NCBI GenBank assembly: GCA_963707975.1 | Contig: OY970177.1 | Span: 558,001 to 622,000, forward strand | From: CAVVXX01 sp963707975 | GTDB taxonomy: Bacteria; Pseudomonadota; Alphaproteobacteria; Micropepsales; Micropepsaceae | Length of the DNA: 64,000 nt | Direction: 5' to 3' | Part shown: positions 17,426 to 26,816 of the stretch, in pieces | Layout: each line of letters starts with the position of its first letter | How positions within the stretch are numbered: position 1 is the first letter of the stretch | Translations under genes and position numbers: made by a program | The notes under the pieces: generated by a model | What the model saw: only the letters and a program-made list of their open reading frames with translations | The model's database searches: none | What the model was told of the DNA's origin: nothing

Positions 17426-17596
17426 TTACGAGGCTGACAGGTTTGTCTGCACCGAAGTGAATATCGTGTCCAGTGCAGTGCCGACCGAGTTGACAGCCGC
17501 AATAATGACGATGCCTATACCTGTGGCAATCAGCGAGTATTCGATCGCTGTTGCGCCCGATTGATCATGCACGAACCTCAATATCAGACTGCGCAT
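17426..17596 (-). CDS. flp: Flp-family type IVb pilin (copy 3, divergent)
   Basis: First gene of the leftward pilus operon. The 56-residue product MRSLILRFVHDQSG/ATAIEYSLIATGIGIVII... keeps the Flp motif (Glu +5, Tyr +6) but differs from copies 1 and 2 at about a dozen mature positions (for example S for G after Tyr, T for A, D for N), so it may be a variant or minor pilin. CGGAGAATAAC precedes the ATG at 17596. Upstream is a 290-bp AT-rich region shared with the divergent methyltransferase gene, the likely site of the operon promoter. Confidence 0.94.
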   Translation of the reverse strand: MRSLILRFVHDQSGATAIEYSLIATGIGIVIIAAVNSVGTALDTIFTSVQTNLSAS

Positions 17597-17888
17597 GTTA
17601 TTCTCCGCTCGAAGTACACCCAGCACAACGCAACTTTATGAGTTATTGCGGTGTGAGAGCGTAATCCTTGCAAAAGTTTTTTAACGAAAAATGAATAGCC
17701 CACTTTGATCGTGATTTGCGGTATTCCAAATTGGATCAAAAAAGCCTTTGGACTAATTATTCTATATATTTCGACTACGCCTTGTTAACTTAAACTATAA
17801 TTGCGGTGCACAGAGGGTTTTGCGGCTTGTTAAGCGATTCTTGCCATCATGCCAACGATTGCGGTGATCGGATGCGCGAGGGCTAAAG

Positions 17889-18641
17889 GTGGCAGTTCAA
17901 TCCAAACTTTCGATGCAAACCGACATTGGCGAGGAGACCGCACCACAGCCGGCAAAGACAATTTACTACTGGGAAAAATTCCGCCAAACCAAGGCCTATG
18001 ACCTGATCATGGCGACGCCGCTGATCCTTTGGTACGGCTTGTCCGCGATGCAGCAATTGCCGGCCATTGTCCACAAAATTGGCGATACCAAGTCGGCTGA
18101 CATCGACCTTCATTTCATTGTTGCGACGCTCGCACAATTGGGCGCGTTCATTCTGGTTATTACCATTTTAATTTTTGTGCTTCTGCGCGGGCCGGCAACA
18201 GCCAAGGCAAAAGGGCTCACGGCCTCAATCGTCGCCATTGCAGGAGCTTCATTCGCCATTGCAGTGACGTGGTTGCCGCAGATCCAGCTCAGCTTCACGA
18301 TGTCTATCGTCTCGCTGCTGCTAATCGTTATTGGCATGACATTCGGGGCTTACACCATGCTCTTTCTCGGGCGTTCGTTCAGCATCATGCCGCAGGCGCG
18401 CAAGCTGGTGACCTCGGGGCCCTATGCCGTCGTGCGCCACCCGCTCTATCTCGGCGAAGGTTTGGCCATTCTCGGCATGATGCTGCAGTATCTCTCGCCG
18501 CTCGCCGTGGTCATTGTGGGCATGCAGTTCGCCTTCCAGCTCCAGCGCATGCAGACTGAAGAGCGCGTGCTGGCGAGCCAGTTTCCCGAATACCGGGACT
18601 ACATGGCACACACGGCACGCTTTATCCCTGGTGTTTATTAA
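17889..18641 (+). CDS. Isoprenylcysteine carboxyl methyltransferase-like membrane protein
   Basis: Integral membrane protein of the ICMT/phospholipid methyltransferase superfamily; substrate unknown. The 250-residue product has about five membrane segments and the C-terminal cofactor-binding signature LVTSGPYAVVRHPLYLGE, followed by EERVLASQFPEYRDYMAHTARFIPGVY, typical of the family. The GTG at 17889 follows GAGGG; an ATG at 17913 is the alternative. It is divergent from flp3 and inside the pilus island. Methylation of a lipid or of a membrane protein is possible; no pilus link is established. Confidence 0.82.
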   Translation: MAVQSKLSMQTDIGEETAPQPAKTIYYWEKFRQTKAYDLIMATPLILWYGLSAMQQLPAIVHKIGDTKSADIDLHFIVATLAQLGAFILVITILIFVLLRGPATAKAKGLTASIVAIAGASFAIAVTWLPQIQLSFTMSIVSLLLIVIGMTFGAYTMLFLGRSFSIMPQARKLVTSGPYAVVRHPLYLGEGLAILGMMLQYLSPLAVVIVGMQFAFQLQRMQTEERVLASQFPEYRDYMAHTARFIPGVY

Positions 18642-18713
18642 GCACAAAGCGACTTTTCATCATTCGTTTACGCCGTGGACTTAAACTTGATACTCGTTTT
18701 CGAGGATCGAACC

Positions 18714-19196
18714 ATGGGCACATTCACTCGCCTTCCCCGTTTCGCTGGCGCCCTTGCCGGGCTTTCGGCACTTCTGCTGGCCGGTAGCGCATGCGCCTCA
18801 GGCAGTTTCGCCGTCGCCACGGACGAAGTGCGAATACTCAACTTCCCGCAGCCGGTGGCGACGGTATATGTCGGAAATCCATCGATCGCGGATGTGACCG
18901 TAGTGGACGCGAACCGCGTCTTCTTGCTGGGTAAGAATTTCGGCACTACCAACATCGTTGCCCTGGATAACAAGGGCAACGAGGTCTTTAACAAGAGCGT
19001 CACTGTTTACGGCCGCAGCGCCGGCACGGTCACGCTGCAACGTGGCACAGCCAAAATTACCTATGCCTGCGCCGGCTCGCATTGCGAGATCGCGCCGATA
19101 CCAGGAGATGACAAGGAACCCTTTGAGGCCGTGACCAGTCAAATGGAAAAAAGGATAGCGGAAGCCAAGGCCGCCAGTTCGAACGAAGGTCAATAG
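18714..19196 (+). CDS. Stand-alone pilus-assembly N-terminal domain protein
   Basis: Secreted protein of 160 residues with a signal peptide (LAGLSALLLAGSACAS) and one domain resembling the N-terminal domain of CpaC-type secretins (VRILNFPQPVATVYVGNPSIADVTVVDANRVFLLGKNFGTTNIVALD; compare DVLVSNPQVVDAVVRSPRRIFILALKVGQTNAFFFD in CpaC). The secretin barrel is absent. The C-terminus carries TYACAGSHCEIAPIPGD, with two cysteines that could form a disulfide. Start chosen at the ATG at 18714, preceded by GAGGATCGAACC. It may assist the secretin or act as a regulator of it; this is inference from the domain and location. Confidence 0.82.
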   Translation: MGTFTRLPRFAGALAGLSALLLAGSACASGSFAVATDEVRILNFPQPVATVYVGNPSIADVTVVDANRVFLLGKNFGTTNIVALDNKGNEVFNKSVTVYGRSAGTVTLQRGTAKITYACAGSHCEIAPIPGDDKEPFEAVTSQMEKRIAEAKAASSNEGQ

Positions 19197-19231
19197 AAGT
19201 TATCTCAATAATTTACTGGGGGCAGGAATAA

Positions 19232-19267
19232 CGGGCGTGCTTCATCGGCGCGCCCGCTTTGCATTTT
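19232..19267. terminator. Rho-independent-type terminator between convergent genes
   Basis: A nine-pair stem, CGGGCGTGC (19232-19240) with GCGCGCCCG (19248-19256) around a seven-base loop, followed on the plus strand by CTTTGCATTTT. It sits between the convergent pilus N-domain gene and tadG-like gene and probably ends the former. Confidence 0.65.
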
Positions 19268-19275
19268 ATCCTTTA

Positions 19276-21057
19276 CTATTCTGCGACGTGTAGGTTTGCG
19301 AGTGTCTGGCCGATCTGATTTAGCGTGGTTATGATTTCGCCCGAAGTTGTTAAGTCAAAATAATGGGAGCTGTCCGTGGCGCAACTTTGCAGAGGCGCCG
19401 AATTGCCCTGTGTGCCGTTGAGATCAACAAAGACTGTATAGATCACAACACCAGCATTCTTTGCATTGGTGCAAACCAATGATTTGCGATCATCGACGCT
19501 CGTGCTGTCATTCGATCCATCGCCGTACCAACGATCCTGGGTATTGAGGCCATCGCTTACCAAAATAATCACTTCGGTGGTGTTGGCCGGCAGAGTGCCC
19601 GCGTTGAGAGGATTACCGGAGGTGAAGGACTGCCAACCCCAAGTCAAGCCAATGGGCTGATTGGTCGAGCCACCTGCCGTCATCGCATTCACCGCATTGC
19701 TCAACGCCGTCCAGTTGTCGCTCAAGGTTCCTAACATAACACTGGGCACGCAAGACTGAGCATTCTCGGCTGGAAAATCAGTCGATGTCCCGCTCGGAGT
19801 GGTGGTTTCGACATCGTAATTTTGGGTACGATCCATCACGCAGCCACCCCAGGTGCTCGTGCTATTCACCACCCAAGTATGAGTGTAAGGCGCGCCTACG
19901 GTGGTTGTAGTAGCGACCGCCGTGGCTGTCGCGGTACAGGTTTGTTTGCCACCGCTGCCAGAGGGTGCGCATGCACAGGTCGTGGTGGTGACCGTCGTGG
20001 TATTGCCACTGGTTGAGGTACTGGTCGTGGGATATCCTTTGCAATACGTGGCCGTGGTACAACTCGTCTTATTGGAACAAAGCGTCGTGTTAGTGGTGGT
20101 GGTATTTGTATTCGTAGAAGTTGTCCCCACGCTATTGTAGCAGCCATTATAGTAGCGACCCATAAACCCAGTGTTATTGCTGCCGCTATCGACGCTGGGA
20201 CAAATATATCCGCTGTAGCTGCCGCTGGAGGGGACTTTACTGGCGTTCGAACTGCCGTTGGTAGGCGTGCTTTGGCAGGTATAGCCTTTACTGTTCGAGG
20301 TGTAGGGACAGTTCGAGCCGGGGCCAACGCTCGTTGAGACAGTGCCGTTGGCGGGCGGCGCTTGCCAACCTGTCCAATCGATCCAACTGGCGTTGACTTG
20401 GGAAGTCCCGATGTTGACGTCCTTGCTGAACGGTACGAGCGATACCATTACATCGCCCGGATTTGAGGCAGCGTTCTGCAATGTGGTGAGTAACTGATTT
20501 GCCGCGGTCTTGAGCGCATTGATCTTGCTCAGGCCCGTGCTATCGGTCTGTGTCATCGAGCCGGTATTGTCGAAGACGAGGGCCACCCACAGTTTAGTGA
20601 GTGATTTGGTAATTTCATTGGTGACTGTGACACTAAGCCTATCGATATTGGCGAGCTGCATTAGCGTGGTTGGTACCGTGCCGGTCACGGAAAGTGAGAT
20701 GGTGCTGCCATTGTTTCCTCCTACGCTCACCGACACATTGCCGGGCGTCCCCAAAGCGTTAGTCGGGTAATTGGCATTGAAATAGTGCTGGGCCAAAGTC
20801 GTCATCTGGGCCTGTGTTAAGCCAGTACTAGCGCCTACCGCCAAACCAGCGGCATCGAGCGCCTCCGCCATGCGGCTCTTAAGCACCATGGCGCGCGACA
20901 TATCGAGGCCGACGCCGCCGGCAAGCAATATCGTTATGCAGGCAAGGCCGAAGATGATCGCCGTGGCGCCGTGTTCGGCGTGCACAAATGTTTTTCCCCA
21001 CGCCCCAACACGCTCGAAGATATTGCGAATATGCCTAAAGCGTCCCTTTCGCAGCAT
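19276..21057 (-). CDS. tadG: TadG-like von Willebrand factor A pilus protein with Ser/Thr/Asn/Cys-rich insertion
   Basis: Secreted or envelope protein of the Tad island. The 593-residue product has a TadE/G-type N-terminus (HGATAIIFGLACITILLAGGVGLDMSRAMV, membrane segment 31-52), a pseudopilin-like stretch to 150, then a von Willebrand A fold: LWVALVFDNTGSM with MIDAS residues Asp163 and Ser167, and later TTEVIILVSDGLNTQDRW (493-510) and GVVIYTVFVDL (536-546). Between about 232 and 432 lies a Ser/Thr/Asn/Gly-rich stretch with some ten cysteines and runs of Thr. Such insertions occur in other alphaproteobacterial TadG proteins, but this one is strongly biased. It is divergent from the tadE pair across a 250-bp AT-rich gap. 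Confidence 0.88.
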   Translation of the reverse strand: MLRKGRFRHIRNIFERVGAWGKTFVHAEHGATAIIFGLACITILLAGGVGLDMSRAMVLKSRMAEALDAAGLAVGASTGLTQAQMTTLAQHYFNANYPTNALGTPGNVSVSVGGNNGSTISLSVTGTVPTTLMQLANIDRLSVTVTNEITKSLTKLWVALVFDNTGSMTQTDSTGLSKINALKTAANQLLTTLQNAASNPGDVMVSLVPFSKDVNIGTSQVNASWIDWTGWQAPPANGTVSTSVGPGSNCPYTSNSKGYTCQSTPTNGSSNASKVPSSGSYSGYICPSVDSGSNNTGFMGRYYNGCYNSVGTTSTNTNTTTTNTTLCSNKTSCTTATYCKGYPTTSTSTSGNTTTVTTTTCACAPSGSGGKQTCTATATAVATTTTVGAPYTHTWVVNSTSTWGGCVMDRTQNYDVETTTPSGTSTDFPAENAQSCVPSVMLGTLSDNWTALSNAVNAMTAGGSTNQPIGLTWGWQSFTSGNPLNAGTLPANTTEVIILVSDGLNTQDRWYGDGSNDSTSVDDRKSLVCTNAKNAGVVIYTVFVDLNGTQGNSAPLQSCATDSSHYFDLTTSGEIITTLNQIGQTLANLHVAE

Positions 21058-21308
21058 GATCGTGCTCCCTTGCGACGTATGTTATGCAACCGCCCGCCGA
21101 ATGGTGGCACTGTATGAGTTCGTCGTTAGGAACTCGTTAAATCACCCGTTCAATTAAAAACAAAAAGTGCAAAGCTCGGCATGGTAGAACCGTGACGTAA
21201 ATGCGCTCATGCACCGGTAATCGTTCGTTGACGCTGTCATTCACTTGAAATTGGCCAGGTAGCAATTCGTGCTTAAATAGCGCAGGGATAAAGGAATCCA
21301 TCGGAAAT

Positions 21309-21851
21309 ATGGCACACAGCATTATGCGATGTATGCGAGCGCGGCGCACGAGCGGCACTGCGGCGGTGGAGTTTGCCATCATTGCGCCAGTGTTCTTCGC
21401 CATTCTCTTTGCCATTGTCGAAACCGGTCTGGTATTCTTCGCCAACGGTGTGCTGGAAAACGGCACACTGACGGTGGCGCGGCTCATACGTACAGGGCAG
21501 GCGCAGGACCAGAACATGAATCAAAATCAGGTTTTCACACAGCTCTGCAATGAGATCAGCATGCTGCTCTCCTGTAACCCAACCAAATTGCAGCTTGACG
21601 TGAGGACCTATTCTTCATTCGCCAATACGGCTTTTCCTGACCCAATCACTGCGCAGGGCACACTGGTCACTACTCTGGATGAGTATTCGCCTGGTGGCCC
21701 GTGTGATATCGTAGTGGTGAGGGCATTTTATGTCTGGCAGCTCTACACGCCAATATTCGGAAAGTATTTTTCCAACATGGCGAACAACGAGCGCCTGATT
21801 AGCTCGGCCTATGCCTTCCGCAACGAGCCTTATGGATCGACCACATGTTGA
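21309..21851 (+). CDS. tadE: TadE-like minor pseudopilin
   Basis: Minor pseudopilin of the Tad system, processed by CpaA. The 180-residue product has the TadE signature RTSGTAAVEFAIIAPVFFAILFAIVETG: short basic leader, cleavage expected after the Gly, Glu at +5 followed by Phe, and a hydrophobic helix. The remainder is a globular periplasmic domain with four cysteines (LCNEISMLLSC, GPCDIV, STTC). The next tadE-like gene overlaps it by seven bases, so the two are co-translated. Confidence 0.9.
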   Translation: MAHSIMRCMRARRTSGTAAVEFAIIAPVFFAILFAIVETGLVFFANGVLENGTLTVARLIRTGQAQDQNMNQNQVFTQLCNEISMLLSCNPTKLQLDVRTYSSFANTAFPDPITAQGTLVTTLDEYSPGGPCDIVVVRAFYVWQLYTPIFGKYFSNMANNERLISSAYAFRNEPYGSTTC

Positions 21852-22396
21852 TCCAAATTTCCCAATTCATCCGTCGTTTCCGGAATGCGCGGGAAGGCCT
21901 CGCCGCAACCGAGTTCGCCCTGATCGCACCCATCATGATCGCGATTTACTTCGCGGTTACCGAGCTTTGCGATGGCCTTACCGCAAACATGGACGTCACG
22001 CGGGTGGTCAGCACAACGGCCGATCTCTATGCCCAAGCATCGACCATCACCAACAGTGATAGTGCTAATATTTTTGCAGCGGTTAGCTCTCTCATGTATC
22101 CCTATCCCACAAACCCCAACATGCAGATTATCGTGTCAAGCCTTGTCGACGCAGGTAACGGCACGGTCAAGGTGGCATGGAGTGACGCGCAAAACACCAC
22201 CGCGCGCACAGTCAACTCCACCGTGACCATTCCGACAGGCCTCGTAACCAGCGGCAGCGGCGGAAGCGTCATCATGGCAGAAGTAACTTATGGCTACACC
22301 TCGCCCGCTGGGCATCTGATTGTGGGCACGCTGACTATGAAAGACAAGTTCTACGAGAAGCCGCGGCAAGTGGCGCAAATCACGCGTACTCCTTAA
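21845..22396 (+). CDS. TadE/TadF-like minor pseudopilin
   Basis: Second minor pseudopilin, 183 residues. The N-terminal motif NAREGLAATEFALIAPIMIAIYFAVTEL matches TadE/TadF: cleavage after Gly, Glu at +5, Phe at +6, then a membrane helix. The periplasmic part begins with an NMDVTRVVSTTADLYAQ helix common to these proteins. The start codon ATG at 21845 overlaps the end of the previous tadE gene by seven bases. Whether it is TadE or TadF by function cannot be told. Confidence 0.88.
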   Translation: MLIQISQFIRRFRNAREGLAATEFALIAPIMIAIYFAVTELCDGLTANMDVTRVVSTTADLYAQASTITNSDSANIFAAVSSLMYPYPTNPNMQIIVSSLVDAGNGTVKVAWSDAQNTTARTVNSTVTIPTGLVTSGSGGSVIMAEVTYGYTSPAGHLIVGTLTMKDKFYEKPRQVAQITRTP

Positions 22397-22403
22397 AGCC
22401 GGC

Positions 22404-23297
22404 CTAGCCGCGCCGCAAGCGGATCAAGCCTTCCTGTGCAACCGAAGCCACGAGCACGCCTGCGCGCGTATAAATCTCGCCGCGATTAAAGCCGCGCCCT
22501 CCCGATGCGCTGGGGGAATCCTGCGCATAAAGCAACCACTCGTCCGCACGGAAGGGCCGGTGAAACCACATCGCATGATCGAGACTGGCGAGCTGCATGC
22601 CGGACGACATGATGCTGAAGCCATGCGTTAGTAGGCTGGTATCAAGCAGGGTCATGTCCGAGGCATAAGCGAGCACGCATTGCTGTAGCGACAGATCGTC
22701 GGGAAGCTTTTGGGTCGCGCGTATCCATACTGTCTGGCGCGGCGGATGCTTGCCGGGCTTGAAGCGATCGGGCGGATCGACGCTGCGGATTTCGATTGGC
22801 CGATCGCGCAGGAACCAGGCACGCGCCTCCTCCGGCATGTCGCTGGCGATTTCCATGCGGCGCTGGCGTTCGCTGGAAAATGTATCAGGGTCGGGCGCAG
22901 GCGGCATCGGCAGCTGATGCTCGAGGCCCTGCTCGGGCACCTGGAACGAAACCGCCATGTTGAAAATCTGCTGGCCGTTCTGGATGGCCACCACGCGCCG
23001 CGCGGTAAAACTGCCGCCATCGCGGGCGCGATCCACCTCGTAAAGAATGGGCGTCTTGGGATCGCCCGCGCGCAGAAAATAAGCATGCAGCGAATGACAG
23101 ACGCGGCCCTCGACCGTGTGTGTGGCCGCCACCAGCGCCTGGCCCAGGACCTGCCCTCCATAGACGCGCTGCCAACGGTCCTGCGGGCTGAGCCCGCGGA
23201 AAATGTTGACATCGATCTGTTCCAGATCGAGCAGATTGATCAGCTCATCGACCGGGTGCTTGGCGTGAGGTTTGGGGCCGGATTTACGCTCGTTCAT
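22404..23297 (-). CDS. tesB: Acyl-CoA thioesterase II
   Basis: Double-hotdog enzyme that hydrolyses medium- and long-chain acyl-CoA in the cytoplasm. The 297-residue product has the typical N-terminus LDLEQIDVNIFRG...RVYGGQVLGQALVAA, the SLHAYFLRAGDP segment, and in the second hotdog the catalytic Asp in ASDMTLLDTSLLTHG and SLDHAMWFHRPF, ending with the family SQEG-type tail (VASVAQEGLIRLR). It converges with the tadE-like gene with seven bases between, so it marks the edge of the pilus island. No anomalies. Confidence 0.95.
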   Translation of the reverse strand: MNERKSGPKPHAKHPVDELINLLDLEQIDVNIFRGLSPQDRWQRVYGGQVLGQALVAATHTVEGRVCHSLHAYFLRAGDPKTPILYEVDRARDGGSFTARRVVAIQNGQQIFNMAVSFQVPEQGLEHQLPMPPAPDPDTFSSERQRRMEIASDMPEEARAWFLRDRPIEIRSVDPPDRFKPGKHPPRQTVWIRATQKLPDDLSLQQCVLAYASDMTLLDTSLLTHGFSIMSSGMQLASLDHAMWFHRPFRADEWLLYAQDSPSASGGRGFNRGEIYTRAGVLVASVAQEGLIRLRRG

Positions 23298-23428
23298 GCA
23301 CCCCCTTAGAGCGGGCCAAAGCCCGGCGCAAGCTGGGTAATACCGCTGCCACTGGATTTACTTTGCGCGCGCGCTGCAAGGCGCTTAAAACCGCCGGTTC
23401 AACTTGAGCGGTGGGCCAAGGGAGCTGA

Positions 23429-24649
23429 ATGGGCAACGTCCTTCTCAAACGCGCGGCGCATACGCGCCCTGCTAACACCAAGCGCGGCGCGCTGGAACGC
23501 CTGTTCACGCTGATGTTCAAGGGCTTCGTCTACAACCAGATCTGGGAAGACCCGGCGGTCGATCTCAGCGCGCTCGATCTCAAGCCGCATCACAGAATGA
23601 TCACCATCGCTTCCGGCGGCTGCAATGTTTTGAATTATCTTGTCGCCGGACCCGCGCATGTTATCGCTGTCGATCTCAATCCCAATCACGTGGCGCTGAC
23701 TCAGCTCAAACTACAGGCGCTTCAGCACCTGAGCTATGACGAGTTCTTCCGTTTCTTCGGCAGTGCCAATGACAAGGAAAACCGTCACGTCTTCGATAAT
23801 TTTCTGGCTGAGCGGCTCGATCCTAAAACGCGGCATTATTGGGAGAAGCATATTCCGCTTCGCGGCCGGCGCATCAATATGTTTGCCCGCAATCTTTACC
23901 GCTACGGCTTGCTTGGACGCTTCATCGGAATTCTGCATACGCTGGCGAAACTCAACGGCAAAAAGCTGCAGGAGATTCTGACCGCGCGCACAGTTGAAGA
24001 GCAACGCGCCATTTTCGAGCGCGTGGTGGCGCCTTTGTTCGACAACCGTTTTGTGCGATTTCTTTCGCGCATGCCGGTGTCGTTCTACGGCCTTGGCATT
24101 CCGCCCGCGCAATATGACGAGCTGGTGGCCGCCTCCAACGGCAATCCGGCCGCATTATTGCGCTCGCGCGTTGAACGGCTTGCCTGTGATTTCCCTATTG
24201 CCGACAATTACTTCGCCTGGCAGGCCTTTGGCCGCGGCTATGATCTCAAGAACCGCGAAGCTGTGCCCGATTATTTGCGCCCGGAAAATTACGACGTCAT
24301 CAAAAGCCGCGTCGACCGCGTGGAAGTGCATCACGCTTCGATGACCGATTTCCTGGCAGAGCAGCCCGCGCGCTCGCTGCATCGTTTTGTGCTGTTGGAC
24401 GCGCAGGATTGGATGACGCCAGAAAACCTTGCGGCCCTCTGGACACAAATTGATCGCACCGCAGATGCCAAAGACGCTCGCGTGATCTTCCGCACTGCCG
24501 GGCCGGATTCGCCTCTTCCGCGCAAATTACCGCCGGCATTGCTGTCACAATGGCAATATAACGAGGCACAAAGCCGTGGTTTCCATGCGCAAGACCGCTC
24601 TTCGATCTATGGAGGCTTCCATGTCTATGTGAGGCGGCCTCAGCCGTGA
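23429..24649 (+). CDS. btaA: S-adenosylmethionine:diacylglycerol 3-amino-3-carboxypropyltransferase (BtaA)
   Basis: First enzyme of betaine-lipid (DGTS) synthesis: transfers the aminocarboxypropyl group of SAM to diacylglycerol. The 406-residue product belongs to the DUF3419/BtaA family: MFKGFVYNQIWEDPAVDLSALDL near the N-terminus, SAM-binding ITIASGGCNVLNYLVAGPAHVIAVDLNPNHVAL, and the conserved FYGLGIPPAQYDEL and HRFVLLDAQDWM segments. It overlaps the next gene (btaB) by four bases in a GTGA junction. In known bacteria the pair is induced by phosphate starvation; I saw no clear Pho box in the 130 bp upstream. GGGAGCTGA precedes the ATG. Confidence 0.93.
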   Translation: MGNVLLKRAAHTRPANTKRGALERLFTLMFKGFVYNQIWEDPAVDLSALDLKPHHRMITIASGGCNVLNYLVAGPAHVIAVDLNPNHVALTQLKLQALQHLSYDEFFRFFGSANDKENRHVFDNFLAERLDPKTRHYWEKHIPLRGRRINMFARNLYRYGLLGRFIGILHTLAKLNGKKLQEILTARTVEEQRAIFERVVAPLFDNRFVRFLSRMPVSFYGLGIPPAQYDELVAASNGNPAALLRSRVERLACDFPIADNYFAWQAFGRGYDLKNREAVPDYLRPENYDVIKSRVDRVEVHHASMTDFLAEQPARSLHRFVLLDAQDWMTPENLAALWTQIDRTADAKDARVIFRTAGPDSPLPRKLPPALLSQWQYNEAQSRGFHAQDRSSIYGGFHVYVRRPQP

Positions 24650-25320
24650 ACCGAGCCGGCGGCGATCATGCCGCGCTGATGGACAAGGTTTACCGCCGGC
24701 AGCGGCACATCTACGACCTCACACGAAAATATTTTCTCTTTGGCCGCGACCGTCTGGTGCGCGAGCTGAATGCACAACCAGGCGAACGCATCATTGAGAT
24801 CGGCTGCGGCACGGCGCGCAACCTTATCCGCATTGCGCGCGCCTACCCGGGCGTACAGCTTTACGGCCTGGACGCGTCGCGCGAGATGCTGCGCACGGCG
24901 GAAGATGCCTTACGAAAAAGCGCGCTGGAAAAACGCGTCGTTCTTGCACACGGCTTTGCCGAACGCCTGACGCCGGCGCTGTTCGGGCTCGTTGAGCCAT
25001 TCGATCGCGCAGTGTTTTCCTACAGCCTGTCGATGATCCCCGATTGGCGGGGCGCATTGCGCGCAGCCGCCAATGCGGTCAAGCCGCAAGGCCTAATTCA
25101 AGTTGTCGATTTTGGCGATCTGAAGGGGCTTTGGCCGCTGACCGAGCGCGGGCTTAGAGCCTGGCTCAAGCTTTTTCACGTCGCGCCACGCGACGAGCTC
25201 CTCAGTGCCATCCAACTGGGACTGGGCGACTCAACTGCCCTTACTCTGCTTGCAGGCCGCTATGCCTTCATACTGAAGGGCAACCCCCGGAAAATTCTCG
25301 CCATAGTTGCTAATGCCTAG
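24646..25320 (+). CDS. btaB: BtaB-type N-methyltransferase for betaine lipid
   Basis: Second enzyme of DGTS synthesis: three successive N-methylations of diacylglyceryl-homoserine using SAM. The 224-residue product is a class I methyltransferase with motif I IIEIGCGTARNLIRIARAYP, an acidic loop LYGLDASREML, and FDRAVFSYSLSMIPDWRGALRAA. The start is a GTG at 24646 overlapping the btaA stop, giving tight coupling. BtaA-BtaB adjacency, in this order, is the known bacterial arrangement and makes the specific call much stronger than sequence alone. Confidence 0.92.
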   Translation: MNRAGGDHAALMDKVYRRQRHIYDLTRKYFLFGRDRLVRELNAQPGERIIEIGCGTARNLIRIARAYPGVQLYGLDASREMLRTAEDALRKSALEKRVVLAHGFAERLTPALFGLVEPFDRAVFSYSLSMIPDWRGALRAAANAVKPQGLIQVVDFGDLKGLWPLTERGLRAWLKLFHVAPRDELLSAIQLGLGDSTALTLLAGRYAFILKGNPRKILAIVANA

Positions 25321-25591
25321 GCTTTCCGTTCGAGAACCCGCGCGATACATAAATGCCGCTCACGTAACCTAGGAATTGTCTACTAAATCCAAGGAATTCT
25401 CATGCCGCATTGACCCTGTTGCAGGGGGGTCACATTCCGCCAAGAGAATGGCTTTAACCCTGCACTTAAGGCCGATTCTGGGCTTTACGCGCCTACCCTT
25501 TTGAGAAGGGTGCACTATACTCCTTACCTTAGTTCATGAGGCGCCATGGTGGGGGGCCCCCGCTTGTGGGCATTGCAGACGAGGGAAAAAC

Positions 25592-26605
<1,014 letters not shown>

Positions 26606-26626
26606 TCCCGGTCAATCTGGCTTAAC

Positions 26627-26660
26627 GAAGGGCGGGCCTCGTGCCCGCCCTTCTTTTTTT
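26627..26660 (+). terminator. Rho-independent terminator of the ompA-like gene
   Basis: Perfect 11-bp stem GAAGGGCGGGC (26627-26637) with GCCCGCCCTTC (26643-26653), five-base loop, followed by seven T (26654-26660). It lies 22 bases after the stop codon. Confidence 0.93.
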
Positions 26661-26743
26661 GTGCTCTGCGCGAAAGCCAAAAAAACCATCGATCACCTTG
26701 TCATCGGCCCTGACGGATGAATTAGGGAGGCACAAAAGCATGA

Positions 26744-26771
26744 GGGCGGTCCCGTTAAAGACCGCCCCCTT
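26744..26771. terminator. Terminator-like hairpin downstream of the leftward secreted-protein gene
   Basis: Perfect 8-bp stem GGGCGGTC (26744-26751) with GACCGCCC (26760-26767), eight-base loop. CCTTTT follows on the plus strand; on the minus strand a looser TCATGCTTTT follows. Position suggests it ends the leftward gene at 26817-27368. Confidence 0.6.
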
Positions 26772-26816
26772 TTGATTGCCGAAGCTACCCGCCATTGCGC
26801 GACTGCCGTGCCTTGC

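Noticed and set aside
23298..23428. Pho box upstream of btaA
   Set aside because: A CTGCCAC-like word is present but without the tandem 7-mer layout of PHO boxes.
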